This document shows, in pieces, positions 54,729 to 64,000 of a stretch of DNA of 64,000 nt; within the stretch, counting starts at the first letter, position 1; each line of letters begins with the position of its first letter. The notes beneath the pieces were generated by a model. The model worked only from the letters and a program-made list of their open reading frames with translations, was not told the origin of the DNA and ran no database searches. The translations under genes were made by a program, and so were the position numbers. This DNA is from Dermacentor variabilis (lineage: Eukaryota > Arthropoda > Arachnida > Ixodida > Ixodidae), in NCBI RefSeq assembly GCF_050947875.1, contig NC_134574.1, positions 102,457,469-102,521,468 of the forward strand, read 5' to 3'.

Positions 54729-54855
54729 GCTGTCAAATGATGAAGCGCCAACAGAGATAGCACACTAAGAAAGAACAATGACTTGGACAGAGCCTTGTCC
54801 TGTCATTGTTATTTCTTTGTGTGCTGTCTCTGTTGGCGCTTCATCTTTTGAAAGC
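54729..54855. repeat. Long hairpin, 54-bp arms
   Basis: Arms 54729-54782 and 54802-54855 pair with five mismatches in 54. The shared core is GATGAAGCGCCAACAGAGA. The 19-nt loop can pair further (GGACA/TGTCC). It could be a foldback MITE or the fused inverted ends of a deleted transposon. No target duplication was identified. Confidence 0.85.
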
Positions 54856-54859
54856 TCTA

Positions 54860-56547
54860 GATGGCACCAAGTGTTCTTAGAGAAGCGCGAAAGAACAGTC
54901 CCGTTGAAACATGCGCTTCATACATAACTCGTTTCCACGGTAGCAATACGTTGTGTCCCTATACTTGTTCAATGTTCACGCATTGCGCCGTCGGTAGTCA
55001 TCGTTGAATGGTTTCTGCCGCAATTTCTTTTATAATTCGTCTGCTGCTGCTTCTTCGTCTTCTTCCTCCCTAACATTTAGTTCTCTCGATATTCTTGAGT
55101 GAGAGAGGAAACAAGTAAGGAGCCATGTTCGCTATAAATAAATCCTTCACGCCGTCAAAGAAACTCTTATTTGCGTCGTCCCCATTGGTTTCGCGTTTCG
55201 GCAACCCCTTTTTCAGGGTCGCGAAATCCAAGCACGCTCGCCGAATCTTTCGGAGCCCTCTCTGTTCCTGTCCTGGGACCTCCACTTCCAATATTTCCGC
55301 GAGCTGTTTACCGCCCTCTCCTGCAGCGGGCGAGCTGGGCTGGGTCGGTCAACATGTGTGTCGCTCTTCAGATGTAAACACGGCACCGCCCGCCCTAATA
55401 CTGTTTGCCGCCGTTTGAGTTCGCCATCTTCCCGAGCTATTACGCCTCATAGCCGATCCTCCGGAACGCGCGTTGCCTACGCATCCGCCTCGCGTCCCGG
55501 ATTGCCACCGTCTTCGATCCGTCTGCTCCCATAGTTTGCCGTTTAGTAGCGTGATATCCCGCATCATGGCTTCCGGCACTCTGGCTTTGCCTAGATGTAA
55601 GATATAACTCCCATCGCAATCGACGCCGAAGCGCGCATAACCCTCGATGAGGCTCTTTCGTTCTTGTTTCTTTTTTTTCAAACGCGAGCGTGACGACCGG
55701 GGCTGATTACAGCGCCCACACAGGGCGAATGACAAAGGAAAGAGTCGTCGCTCTGGCAAATTGATCGGAGCCGACGTCTTCCGCCTCGCAACCACGGTGG
55801 ATCGCATCTGACGTCCCCCCCCCCCTCCCTGTTTTCTTTCCTTCCCTGTCTATCTACAAATCCCTGCTCTTTAGTATTGTTTACGTGTCTTTCTGCGCGT
55901 GCGCTCGTGTGCGATCGAGTTTTCCTGTATTTGCGCGTAAACGTTCATTTTGTGAGAACACGTGCGTTTCTACGAGTGTATTTGAGCGTTCGCTGACTAG
56001 TGCAGGCCGTGCGCATGGGGGCGTGCGTGCGTGCCGAAATGCGCTTGCGATGCGGCCGCTAAATCTTGCTGCATCAGCGCGCAGTCAGGAGATACAGCAG
56101 GCGTTTTCAAAAGAAACGCAACTTTCTTCGCTTAATAACAAATAGATAAGGAACAAAGAGGAGAAGAAGAAAAAAAAAGCGCGGTGAGAGCAATTCTGCT
56201 AAGTACCACTAACCGCGGCCGCTGGTGTTTGGAAAAATGACAAATCTTGGCAAAAAAAATGTGAGGAGATAGAGAAAGAGATTGAGGAAAGAACGAGAGA
56301 GAAAAACAGGAATGAAGAAGAAAACCACAGAACGTTATGGCGACGACCAAACATGAAGTGTAGTCGAGAGGCGAAGAACCCTTTTCCATGCCCACCGTGT
56401 TGATGGTCATTAGAACTGAGCTGCATAGGCGAACCTGTGAGAAGCACTGAAGCAGTCAGTAATCGAGCGCGGAAGAGAAAGTAGCGCTAACGGTTTCAAC
56501 AGGGCTTATACGTACTGCAGATTTTCGTCGCCGTTGTTGTTCTAGTT
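54860..56547. other. No recognised gene; one unassigned 152-codon frame
   Basis: The minus-strand frame 55349-55807 contains SLIEGYARFGVDCDGSYILH and TLLNGKLWEQTD, which look more protein-like than neighbouring frames, but I recognise no family. It could be a decayed transposon or exon. The rest is unassigned. Confidence 0.3.

Positions 56548-56625
<78 letters not shown>
56548..56625. repeat. (GTC)n(GTT)n microsatellite
   Basis: About 10 GTC units followed by about 16 GTT units. The polyglutamine/polyarginine frame on the minus strand is an artefact. Confidence 0.97.
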
Positions 56626-56629
56626 GAAA

Positions 56630-57154
56630 AGCCTGCGAGGCTTTTCTTTCGAGGAACCCGTATAAGTTACCTTTGTAGCAATTGCTACGATTGGGTGGAT
56701 GTCTCATTTTCTCTTAACTAACATATTACGATTATAACGCGAATTGATGCCGAAACGAAGCAGGAAACAGCGCACAGTAGCGGGTCCCCGCAGGGTACTT
56801 TGTGAATCGTTACTGCGATCTGCTGTCGCAAAATAAAGGGAAAGGGGGCGAATGCACGCATTGCTCACTCTTTGTCACCGTTGGCGTTGGTCACGTGTCG
56901 GCAAGAACGGCGTCGTCCTCCATGTCACCAATGTTATTGGGCAGGCAGCACTTATGAAGTGCCCGATGTACGATCGAACAAGAAAAGGCCGTGTTCGATT
57001 GTACACGGCTCCGCACTCTGTAGCAAACGGGGCATTGCCTAGTGGTTTAGCTCAATGTAGTTTAAAGCGTCCGAAAGTATAAAGAAAGAAAAAAAAACGC
57101 GTTACATTCTTATCGCAAACTAAAGTATAACGCGAAGTGCATTTTGAGCCCTGA
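56630..57154. other. No recognised feature
   Basis: Only chance frames were seen. CGCGTTACATT at 57098 recurs at 57196. Confidence 0.4.

Positions 57155-57192
<38 letters not shown>
57155..57192. repeat. (AAT)n microsatellite
   Basis: About 12 AAT units. Confidence 0.95.
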
Positions 57193-57193
<1 letters not shown>

Positions 57194-57194
57194 G

Positions 57195-57310
57195 ACTCGC
57201 GTTACATTTGTTCAAATACGGTATTTTCAATTCAACGAAGTTCTCGACTTAACAAAATAACCATCGAGTCCCATCGACTTTGTTGAATAGAGGTTTAAGT
57301 GCGTTAAGCA
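57195..57310 (-). mobile_element. Possible Tigger/Tc1-mariner-type terminus fragment
   Basis: The minus strand begins CACTTAAACCTCTATTCAAC and continues with repeated CAACAAAGT/TTAAGTCGAGAACTTC words, the style of CENP-B/Tigger-type ends (CAGTTGAACCTCGTTATAACG). No second end or transposase was found. Confidence 0.4.
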
Positions 57311-57319
57311 AAGTGCAAA

Positions 57320-58485
57320 GTGAAATGCCGTTTACACCGGTTGCTGTTATCCATGCGAAGAGTTTAGGATGTCCACTTATGCAGGTGGTTGTATACATCA
57401 GAAGTGTACAATAGTGGCGACCACGAAGTCGGGAGTTTATGTACTTGTGGCGGTCTCGTGGCAAGGAAACCGACTACCTTCATTTGAATTCGCCAAGCAC
57501 GTCTGAGGCCAGGGTGCAATTTCAGCAGATGTTAGTCTTGTTCTACAGATGAGAGCGATAATCTTACGATATGACGTTGGTTCTGGAAGTAAACCGATAT
57601 TTAAAAGCAAAACAAAGAAATGGTCAGCCAAGTGTCCACGCTAAAGAAAGCAAGGTCGACGTACTGGCGGTTGAATTGATTCGATGATTAAATGTTGATT
57701 ATATGTCTCTATTCTGTCTCTTCTTCATGTTCATTATTCGCTCATTTTGCATCTGATTAGAATGGTATTTAGCGTGCAATTACGTCAACCTTGCCTTCTT
57801 TAGCCTTGACACATTGTGGATTCTTTCTCATTTTTACCAATTACGCCCGTACCATTAATTTTGCCTACTGTGCGACAAGTTCTCGCTTCTTGTGCACACC
57901 GGCGAAGCTGCCCTATTGACACCATTGCCTTGCGTGAGCCCTGCTTAGTTCAGGCGAACTCGCACAGTTTCCCGAAAGTGTGCCGTACGGCGGCTTTGCC
58001 TCAACATGCCTATATGTACGGCGGTGCATCCTTTACAGGAGTATAGAGCAGTGTGGTTAATTTTTGACCATATTGGCGTTACTTATACTCGCGCCATTTT
58101 TACCTGCTCTACGACTACTTCTAGCTTCTTGTCTTGTTGAGACCTACCTTTAATATCTTTTGCGACTCGCTTTGACGCTCTCGAGGCTACAAAGGGACGC
58201 TTTTTTTTTCTGGAAGTCGTTGCAAGATACCCAGTTTCTATATATGCCAATACCATGTGAAGTCAGCTAAGAAGACCTTGTTTTAAACAAAACGCCAATC
58301 AAAATCGCGATGTTAAAGGGATTAGAAGTCGTTTATGGTTTAACGTGGCAGCATAACGTTCACTCCGGTGATCGAATGGTAAATGGTCAGAAAGAATTAG
58401 GATCTAGCGAAGGGAATGCGCACGTTGTACTTACCCCTGTTTCCTGTGTAACGTATATAAGTTCTCCAACGCTCGACTTAAACAT
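57320..58485. other. No recognised gene
   Basis: Short frames only. No domain or repeat was recognised. Confidence 0.4.
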
Positions 58486-58488
58486 TTA

Positions 58489-59192
58489 GGGTCAAACAAT
58501 GAAACCTTCTTTACCTCAGTAAGGAAGCCTTCACTGCGGTGAAGTCACCTTGTGTCACTCTTAAAGCTTCCTTACTGAGGGGCCCTCAGTGAACGCTTCC
58601 TTGGTGCTTCCTCGGCGTAAGGTAGCTCCGAAGCTACCTTCATACGTCCTTACCCGCTCCTGGCCTTGAACGAGCTCTTCATCTCACTGCTTAGCCACGT
58701 GACGATTGCTTGCGCATGCGCGCTGTCCGCGGCCTGCAGAGAAGCGCGAGCACGGTACGCCTTGCCAGACGTGTTCGTTTCAGTCGCACGTTCGGCCAAT
58801 GGTTCGGCACGAGTGGCGTTCCTAGGCGTTGCTATAGCTCTGCACGACGCCGGCATGCCAGCGTTGCTGGAGCACATAAAGTTTTGGGCTCTAATGTGGT
58901 ACTTTTCTACGTTCACTAAACAAAACTAGAAGAAAGCGTGCATGCGTCTCTATATTAGCACTTCAATTTAAAAATTATGCGACCGTACAACATCTTCTTA
59001 ATGAATAATGGTGTTCGCGTAAAGATTTTAGGAGATTCGAACCCAGGCATGCGGCAACCGTTCCTTACGTGAGGACGAGCGAAGGGAGCTTTCAGAGTAC
59101 GCTTGCTTCCTCCATCGGTCCTTCACTGTAAGGAGGCCTCACGTAAGGTTAGCAAGCGACTCGAAGGAAAGGAACGTTTCATTGTTTGGGCC
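58489..59192. mobile_element. PIF/Harbinger-like MITE, 704 bp
   Basis: Terminal inverted repeats are GGGTCAAACAATGAAACC (58489) and, from 59192 on the other strand, GGCCCAAACAATGAAACG. TTA flanks both ends (58486-58488 and 59193-59195). A TTA duplication plus GG-starting ends fits PIF/Harbinger elements. Subterminal hairpins sit at each side: CCTCAGTAAGGAAGC with GCTTCCTTACTGAGG (58517-58580), and CCTTACGTGAGG with CCTCACGTAAGG (59072-59147). Internal frames of about 88 codons show no transposase, so it is non-autonomous. Confidence 0.75.
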
Positions 59193-59330
59193 TTACTGCG
59201 AACAGGAGCTACACCTAAAACACCCAGATGGTCATATTCGCAATTTGTTATATAATAACATTTCAGGATTACGGGATGACGCGTCAAGAACGTTGAGAAG
59301 CATTTCAACCTTCAAAAGTTCGTTCATTAA

Positions 59331-59366
59331 TTCATTCATTCATTCATTCATTCATTCATTCATTCA
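59331..59366. repeat. (ATTC)n microsatellite
   Basis: About 9 ATTC units. They may be the tail of a very decayed SINE on the plus strand, but the body could not be confirmed. Confidence 0.9.
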
Positions 59367-59369
59367 GAA

Positions 59370-59805
59370 GCGCATTTATAGTTGACAAACCGGACAGTCG
59401 TCGTTGAGATACAGGTCACCTAATCTAATACGGCATGGAACCAAGACACAAGTAACAGTGAATGTTATTTGTTGCATCCTATTCTTGTCTTTTGATTTAG
59501 CGACAAGGGCGTTACGCTGCTGAGCGCGAGGTCGCGGTTGGGATTTCCGCTCGCAGCGGCCGGATTTAAGAGCGGGGGGGGGGGGGGGGGCGCAATGCAA
59601 AACAAACAAAGTCGCAGCTATGCGCAAAAAGCGAAGCATCTCTTGCGATAGCGAATTACTAGACAGCTATACGATGTAAGCATAGCAGATTTATCAGCTG
59701 TATAAACTTGAAAGCATTCACTTACTAACTGAATTAACAAGCATGGTGTCAGCGTGCACAGGCAAACATGAACACATCACACTCAATAACCGCGGGCACC
59801 CGCTG
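59370..59805. other. No gene; 17-base poly-G run
   Basis: A homopolymeric G run lies at about 59574-59590. Nothing else was recognised. Confidence 0.5.
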
Positions 59806-60399
59806 TCAAAATGCTTGCGTGAGCAAACGCGGCAGCAGCAGCGAGCGAAGTGACCTTCGTGCTGTCCATCGCTTCAACGCGAACTGAGCGGCGAGAACAC
59901 AGCGCGCACGAAGGTATGGGCCATCTGCACATCCCTTTCAAGCAACGACGCGCACGACTGTGGGCTGCCGCGCAAAGTACACTGTTGCTGGCGAAGTAGA
60001 ACCCCCTCCCCCTCTCCTTCTCGCGCTACCTCCCCTCTTTCCTCCCTTTCGCGCGCGAGATTCAGCCGCGATCGTCAGTTCCCCTTGCACCAGGTCGCGA
60101 AACACGCAATTGCTGCCGGAACACAACGCCGCACCCCCTCCCCCCCCTTCCCGCCTCCCATCCCCCCCACGGCATTTCGCACGATGGAAGATGGCATGTT
60201 TGCTCTCCGCTTTCCTCCCTCGCGTGTGCCAGATTGAGCCCAGATCGTCCCTTCCCGTGATTTCGCTCGCACGTACGGCATACGGGCGCGGCGACGGTGT
60301 TATCGTCCTTGGACTTTATACAGAACATTATGGCGACGTCGACGGCGACGGCAGAAAAGCGTCTAGCGTGTCCATTTAATTGCCATCGCCATAAAACGC
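59806..60399 (+). repeat. Unclassified GC-rich interspersed repeat R1, copy 2
   Basis: It is homologous to 44200-44830, best preserved in GACGGTGTTATCGTCC, GACTTTATACAGAACATTAT and GTGTCCATTTAATTGCCATC. It has additional C-rich stretches relative to copy 1. The two copies are well diverged. Confidence 0.65.
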
Positions 60400-60470
60400 T
60401 CGTGTACCCTGCTTTAATGCACGTTAAAGAGCCCGAGAAAGTCGAATTAATCCACAGCCTACAGTTTCTG

Positions 60471-60474
<4 letters not shown>
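60400..60474 (+). mobile_element. Ruka-type SINE 3' fragment
   Basis: TTTAATGCACGTTAAAGAGC and GAAAGTCGAATTAATCC match the SINE core (GGTGCACGTTAAAGAACCCC, GGTCGAAATT). It runs into the (AT)n tract. Confidence 0.55.

Positions 60475-60544
<70 letters not shown>
60475..60544. repeat. (AT)n microsatellite at LINE 5' junction
   Basis: About 35 AT units directly before the truncated LINE. A similar tract follows its 3' end. Confidence 0.97.
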
Positions 60545-60547
<3 letters not shown>

Positions 60548-63107
60548 TATTTCATTCATATTTATCGATTCAGGGTCATCTCTCGAGATTGTGTGGGCTG
60601 CTTTTTGTGTGTCCTCCAGTGCTGTACTTATTGGCGCCTGTTACCGGGCCCCAGATTGCAACCATTCCTTTTTGAATGACTTGCGGGACAGTGTCACTAA
60701 AGCGCTCCAGCTGTGTCCATCCAACCACGTTTATCTTCTTGGTGATTTCAATTTTCCGCTTATCGACTGGGAACATATGTCATCTTCATGTCACGCGTCT
60801 CTGGAACTAATCAATCTAACGTTAGATTTCAACCTGTTCCAAATAGTGAAGGCCCCTACACGGACTTCCAATATCTTGGACTTGGTTTTCACAAACGCTC
60901 CTGACACTATTACTTCCATTTCAAATATGAGCGGCTTTAGTGATCATAACCTCATCCAACTAGCTGTTAGCATCCCGAAGCTCGTGTCTGGCACAACAAC
61001 TAAACAAATTCGCGATTATAACAGAGCAAATTACGATGAGATTAACTCCCAACTAGAAGAATTTTTTTGCCAAGTGCTACTACCTTCATTTCATTGTCGA
61101 TCCGTAAACGACAACTGGGTGCTCTTTAGAGACAAATTAACAGCATTAGTAGACCGTTACGTCCCGATAATCTCCATAACTAACGACAAATCCAGCCCTT
61201 GGTTCAACAAGACTCTTCGCAAACTAAAGAATAGAAAGAAGCGTTCTTATAACAGGGCTAAACGCGTACGCACTGCTGAGGCTTGGCAGACATACAAAGG
61301 CAGTTTAAACAATTACTGCTCAGCGATATCTTCCGCCAAATATAAATATTACTCTCAAGACCTACCATCGCTGCTAACTTCCAATCCTAAAATATTTTGG
61401 CAAGCCATATCTCCGACAAGAGATACTAACACCATAACTCTGCACGGAACAGAAAACATACCTATTTCTAGCGCCGATTGCCCCACCATATTCAACACGT
61501 TTTTTTCATCTGTTTTCACTCAGGAGGACGTTTCCAATGTTCCAACTTTTCCTGAACTTGATGCCGCATACATGGAACCAATCGATATCACTGTTGAAGG
61601 CGTTAAATTACTCATTAGTAACCTCAAAATATCTACTTCCGCCGGTATTGACAACATTAATTCTAAGATTTTAAAGAACACCATTACTGCCTCAAGCAAG
61701 ATCTTATGCCATATTTTTCAACAATCCCTAGCATCTGGAAAGTTACCCACCGATTGGTTAATAGGAAAAATAATACCAATTCACAAATCTGGAGATGTTC
61801 ATACACCTGACAACTATCGGCCCATATCTTTAACCTGCATATGTTGCAAAATGCTCGAGCACATAATCACTTCCCACGTGTACAGCCACCTAGAAGCTCA
61901 CAATTTCTTTTTTTCTAATCAGCATGGTTTTAGGAAGGGATTTTCTTGTGACACGCAATTGTTCGAACGAACGACTGACTTGCACTTTAACATGGACTGC
62001 AACCTTCAAACTGACTGTATCTTTCTTGACTTTTCTAAAGCTTTTGACCGAGTGCCCCACTGTCGCCTTATATCTAAATTATCTGCCTTACGACTTTACT
62101 CTTTAACATGATCCTGGATTCGTAATTTTCTTTCTTTTCGAGAACAGTTTACTGTTGTTAACAATTTCTCTTCCCCGCCTTCTTCTGTTAGCTCTGGTGT
62201 GCCACAAGGCAGCGTCCTCGGCCCCTTGCTCTTCTTAATCTACATTAACGACTTACCAACCCAGATTACTTCCTGCATGCGCCTTTTTGCCGATGACTGT
62301 ATAATCTACCGTCCTATTCACACGACTGACGATCACTTGAAACTTCAAGCAGATCTTAACCTTATCGCTAACTGGTGTAACAAATGGCTCATGACACTAA
62401 ACTTTACAAAGTGCGAGGTGATGTGCTTCAGCCGAAAATGTGTAAATTCTAAATATTCGTATCATCTTAATAACACTATGCTTTCCCACACTTCATCATA
62501 TAAGTACCTTGGTGTTGTTCTTACAGAGAATCTTTCATGGGCCCCACACATCACTTCTACATGCGCCAAAGCATCACGTTCTCTGGGCTATCTACGACGC
62601 AATTTGCGAAATGCCCCGCCAAACATTCGAAAACTCGCTTTCCAAACATTCATTTTGCCACAGTTAGAATTCGCCTCCCCAATTTGGTCCCCTCATCAAA
62701 ATTACCTAATAAATATGACGGAAATGATACAAAACAGAGCAGCCCGGTTCATATCGCGTAACTACAGTATGAACTCGAGCATTACACAAATTAAACTAGA
62801 CCTACTGTTGCCGCCATTAAATATCCGCCGTAACATCGCTCTTCTGTGCTTATTCCACAAATATATTTACACTCATAAACGAACCCGGTTGCAACTACAA
62901 ATACCCCACTCTTTTTCACGCAGATTACATAATCAGTTCAGTTTCATGCGCATATACGGTAAAACAAATGCATTTAATTCATCGGCACTACCACGTGTCA
63001 TCCGTCTCTGGAATGACCTCCCTGATAACATAGCCTCCATATCTAATCCCGACACGTTCCGCTCTCAGTTACTGATGCTTTTCCCATTTAATACCGTTCA
63101 CGAGTGA
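60545..63107 (+). pseudogene. LINE ORF2: partial endonuclease and reverse transcriptase
   Basis: A frame of about 850 codons with a single in-frame TGA at 62109. Coding similarity starts IDSGSSLEIVWAAFC; the codons over the preceding AT tract are not real. The endonuclease part has GACYRAP, LLGDFNFPLIDW and GFSDHNLI (so GDFN and SDH are kept), but the N-terminal catalytic residues are truncated. RT has DNYRPISLTCICCKMLE, HGFRKGFSCDTQLF, CIFLDFSKAFDRVPH, GVPQGSVLGPLLFLIYINDL and RLFADDCIIY, then SYKYLGVVLTENLSW. The C-terminus ends LWNDLPDNIAS...RSQLLMLF, typical of CR1/Jockey proteins. It stops at 63107. The 5' truncation and the TGA make this copy inactive, but its sequence is well preserved. 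Confidence 0.88.
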
Positions 63108-63369
63108 CCAATCTAGTGTATGTTATCGTGCATTTTTGCCATGTTCTATATCATTTTCATAAACGGTATTCCTTTGCTCTGTTAACAGTAACAAGTGTTC
63201 GTGTGCCTTCAGATATTGCTTTGTATTCCTAGTGCCTTCAATATTGTGTAACATGGTAATCTTTTTATAGCACTGTTCCTATTAGAAATTTGTACTTTTT
63301 ATACCTCTTGCTGTTCAATGTGCCCCCCTTACTTTATGCCCTTCCATAGGGCCTGTAAGGTTCTCTTGA

Positions 63370-63373
<4 letters not shown>
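60545..63373 (+). mobile_element. CR1/Jockey-like LINE, 5'-truncated, nearly intact
   Basis: A 2.8-kb plus-strand insertion. It begins inside the endonuclease domain and retains the complete RT, a C-terminal domain without RNase H and a 3' UTR of about 260 bp ending GAATAAATA. It is bounded on both sides by (AT)n tracts, so the target was probably an AT microsatellite. Lack of RNase H and the FLDFSKAFDRVPH and FADD motifs point to the CR1/Jockey group. ORF1 and the first part of ORF2 are missing. Confidence 0.88.

Positions 63374-63456
<83 letters not shown>
63374..63456. repeat. (AT)n microsatellite at LINE 3' end
   Basis: About 41 AT units directly after the LINE AATAAA-like end. Confidence 0.97.
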
Positions 63457-63457
<1 letters not shown>

Positions 63458-63599
63458 CGCTGCCGGAAGGCGTGTGAACGAAAGTGATGGCGGGTATGAG
63501 GCAAGGTAGCAACAACACATACACCTACCTTACTTACTCGAAAGAAAGACCCCTATAGTGGCTTAATAGCTCTGCAACAAATTAATAGCTCTGCATCGA

Positions 63600-64000
63600 G
63601 AACAGATATCGCGGTTCTGTAAACCGCATCCACTAGATCATCGAAAGCGGACAAATTTGACATGGCATTTTATATGTTACGTGAATTTATTACATTGTGT
63701 ACAATGGTTCGGCAAAAGCTGAATTTATATATATTTAAGTTTTTTTTTAGATTTATGGGTAACATATCAATTTTGTCCGCTTTACGTGTACTATTACATG
63801 CAATTCACATAATTGTGATATCTTTTTTCGTTGCTGAGTTACAGAGTTTTATTTTAAACTTGATAGATTTGTTTTATGAAAATATTCTTTTTAATTTTTG
63901 ACAATTTTTAATGAGAAGTTGATGACCTTAATCGGAAATTCGAAACAATAGTCATTTGACTTTAAGTTTTGCTTTTAAATGCGACAAACCTCGTCAAATT
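63600..64000 (-). mobile_element. TIR element family T1, copy 3, partial at window edge
   Basis: Reverse-complemented, it matches the interior of copy 1 in order: GAGGTTTGTTGCATTTAAAA-like, CTATCAAGTTT, ACTCTGTAACT(C/G)AGCAA, GAAAAAAGATATCACAATTA and AAAGCGGACAAAAT, then GATCTA(A/G)TGGATGC. The end with the GGCAACCAC block and the terminal repeat lies beyond the window. Confidence 0.7.

Noticed and set aside
56456..56707. Polyglutamine protein on the minus strand
   Set aside because: Created by the (GTC)n(GTT)n microsatellite with no flanking domain.
59160..59380. Plus-strand SINE ending in the (ATTC)n tail
   Set aside because: Only weak scattered similarity to the SINE body (CACCCAGATGGTCATATTC); not enough to call.

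Overview
This window is eukaryotic and almost entirely non-genic. It is dominated by retrotransposons, short interspersed elements, non-autonomous DNA transposons and long simple-sequence tracts, and I found no convincing host protein-coding gene, rRNA gene or functional tRNA gene. The SINE sequences (a tRNA-derived family of the type called Ruka in ixodid ticks) and the LINE families resemble those I know from hard-tick genomes, so an ixodid tick is the most likely source. That is recognition plus inference; no search was run.

Left third (1-22 kb): old, fragmented repeats. It holds a LINE reverse-transcriptase fragment (1085-2130) and a smaller relic of the same family (4334-4640), a Ruka-type SINE inside a palindrome (3421-3695), three copies of a second tRNA-like SINE family (5.1-5.9 kb), a TIR element flanked by TTAA (6969-7520), an array of four CACGTG motifs spaced exactly 16 bp, an unusual circularly permuted inverted repeat (8991-9510), and many microsatellites.

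Middle (22-44 kb): large retroelements. A degenerate two-ORF LINE with EN, RT and RNase H domains lies on the minus strand (22401-26801). A nested stack follows at 28.9-35.2 kb: a second copy of the TTAA-type element family is split by a near-full-length 5.5 kb LINE with an 11-bp target duplication, and that LINE is itself split by a full-length SINE with a 14-bp target duplication. The key element is a complete Ty3/gypsy-type LTR retrotransposon at 37401-44192 (minus strand). It has 713-bp LTRs differing at two positions that I can see, a 4-bp target duplication, TATA and AATAAA signals, and an intact 1508-codon Gag-Pol frame. Its pol order is protease, integrase, reverse transcriptase, RNase H: integrase lies before RT, as in Ty1/copia and in the Gmr1-like group of gypsy elements, not as in ordinary gypsy elements.

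Right third (44-64 kb): more relics. These are two copies of an unclassified GC-rich repeat, a CR1/Jockey-like RT relic, a decayed EN-RT-RNaseH LINE (47.1-48.9 kb), a gypsy integrase tail with LTR-like sequence (49.9-51.2 kb), a long-arm hairpin (54729-54855), a 704-bp PIF/Harbinger-like MITE with TTA duplications (58489-59192), a nearly intact CR1/Jockey-like LINE set between two (AT)n tracts (60545-63373), and at the right edge a third, inverted copy of the TTAA-type family.

The elements mostly act as insertion targets for one another. The gypsy element is the only one that looks recently mobile. Stretches with no recognisable content are listed as such.
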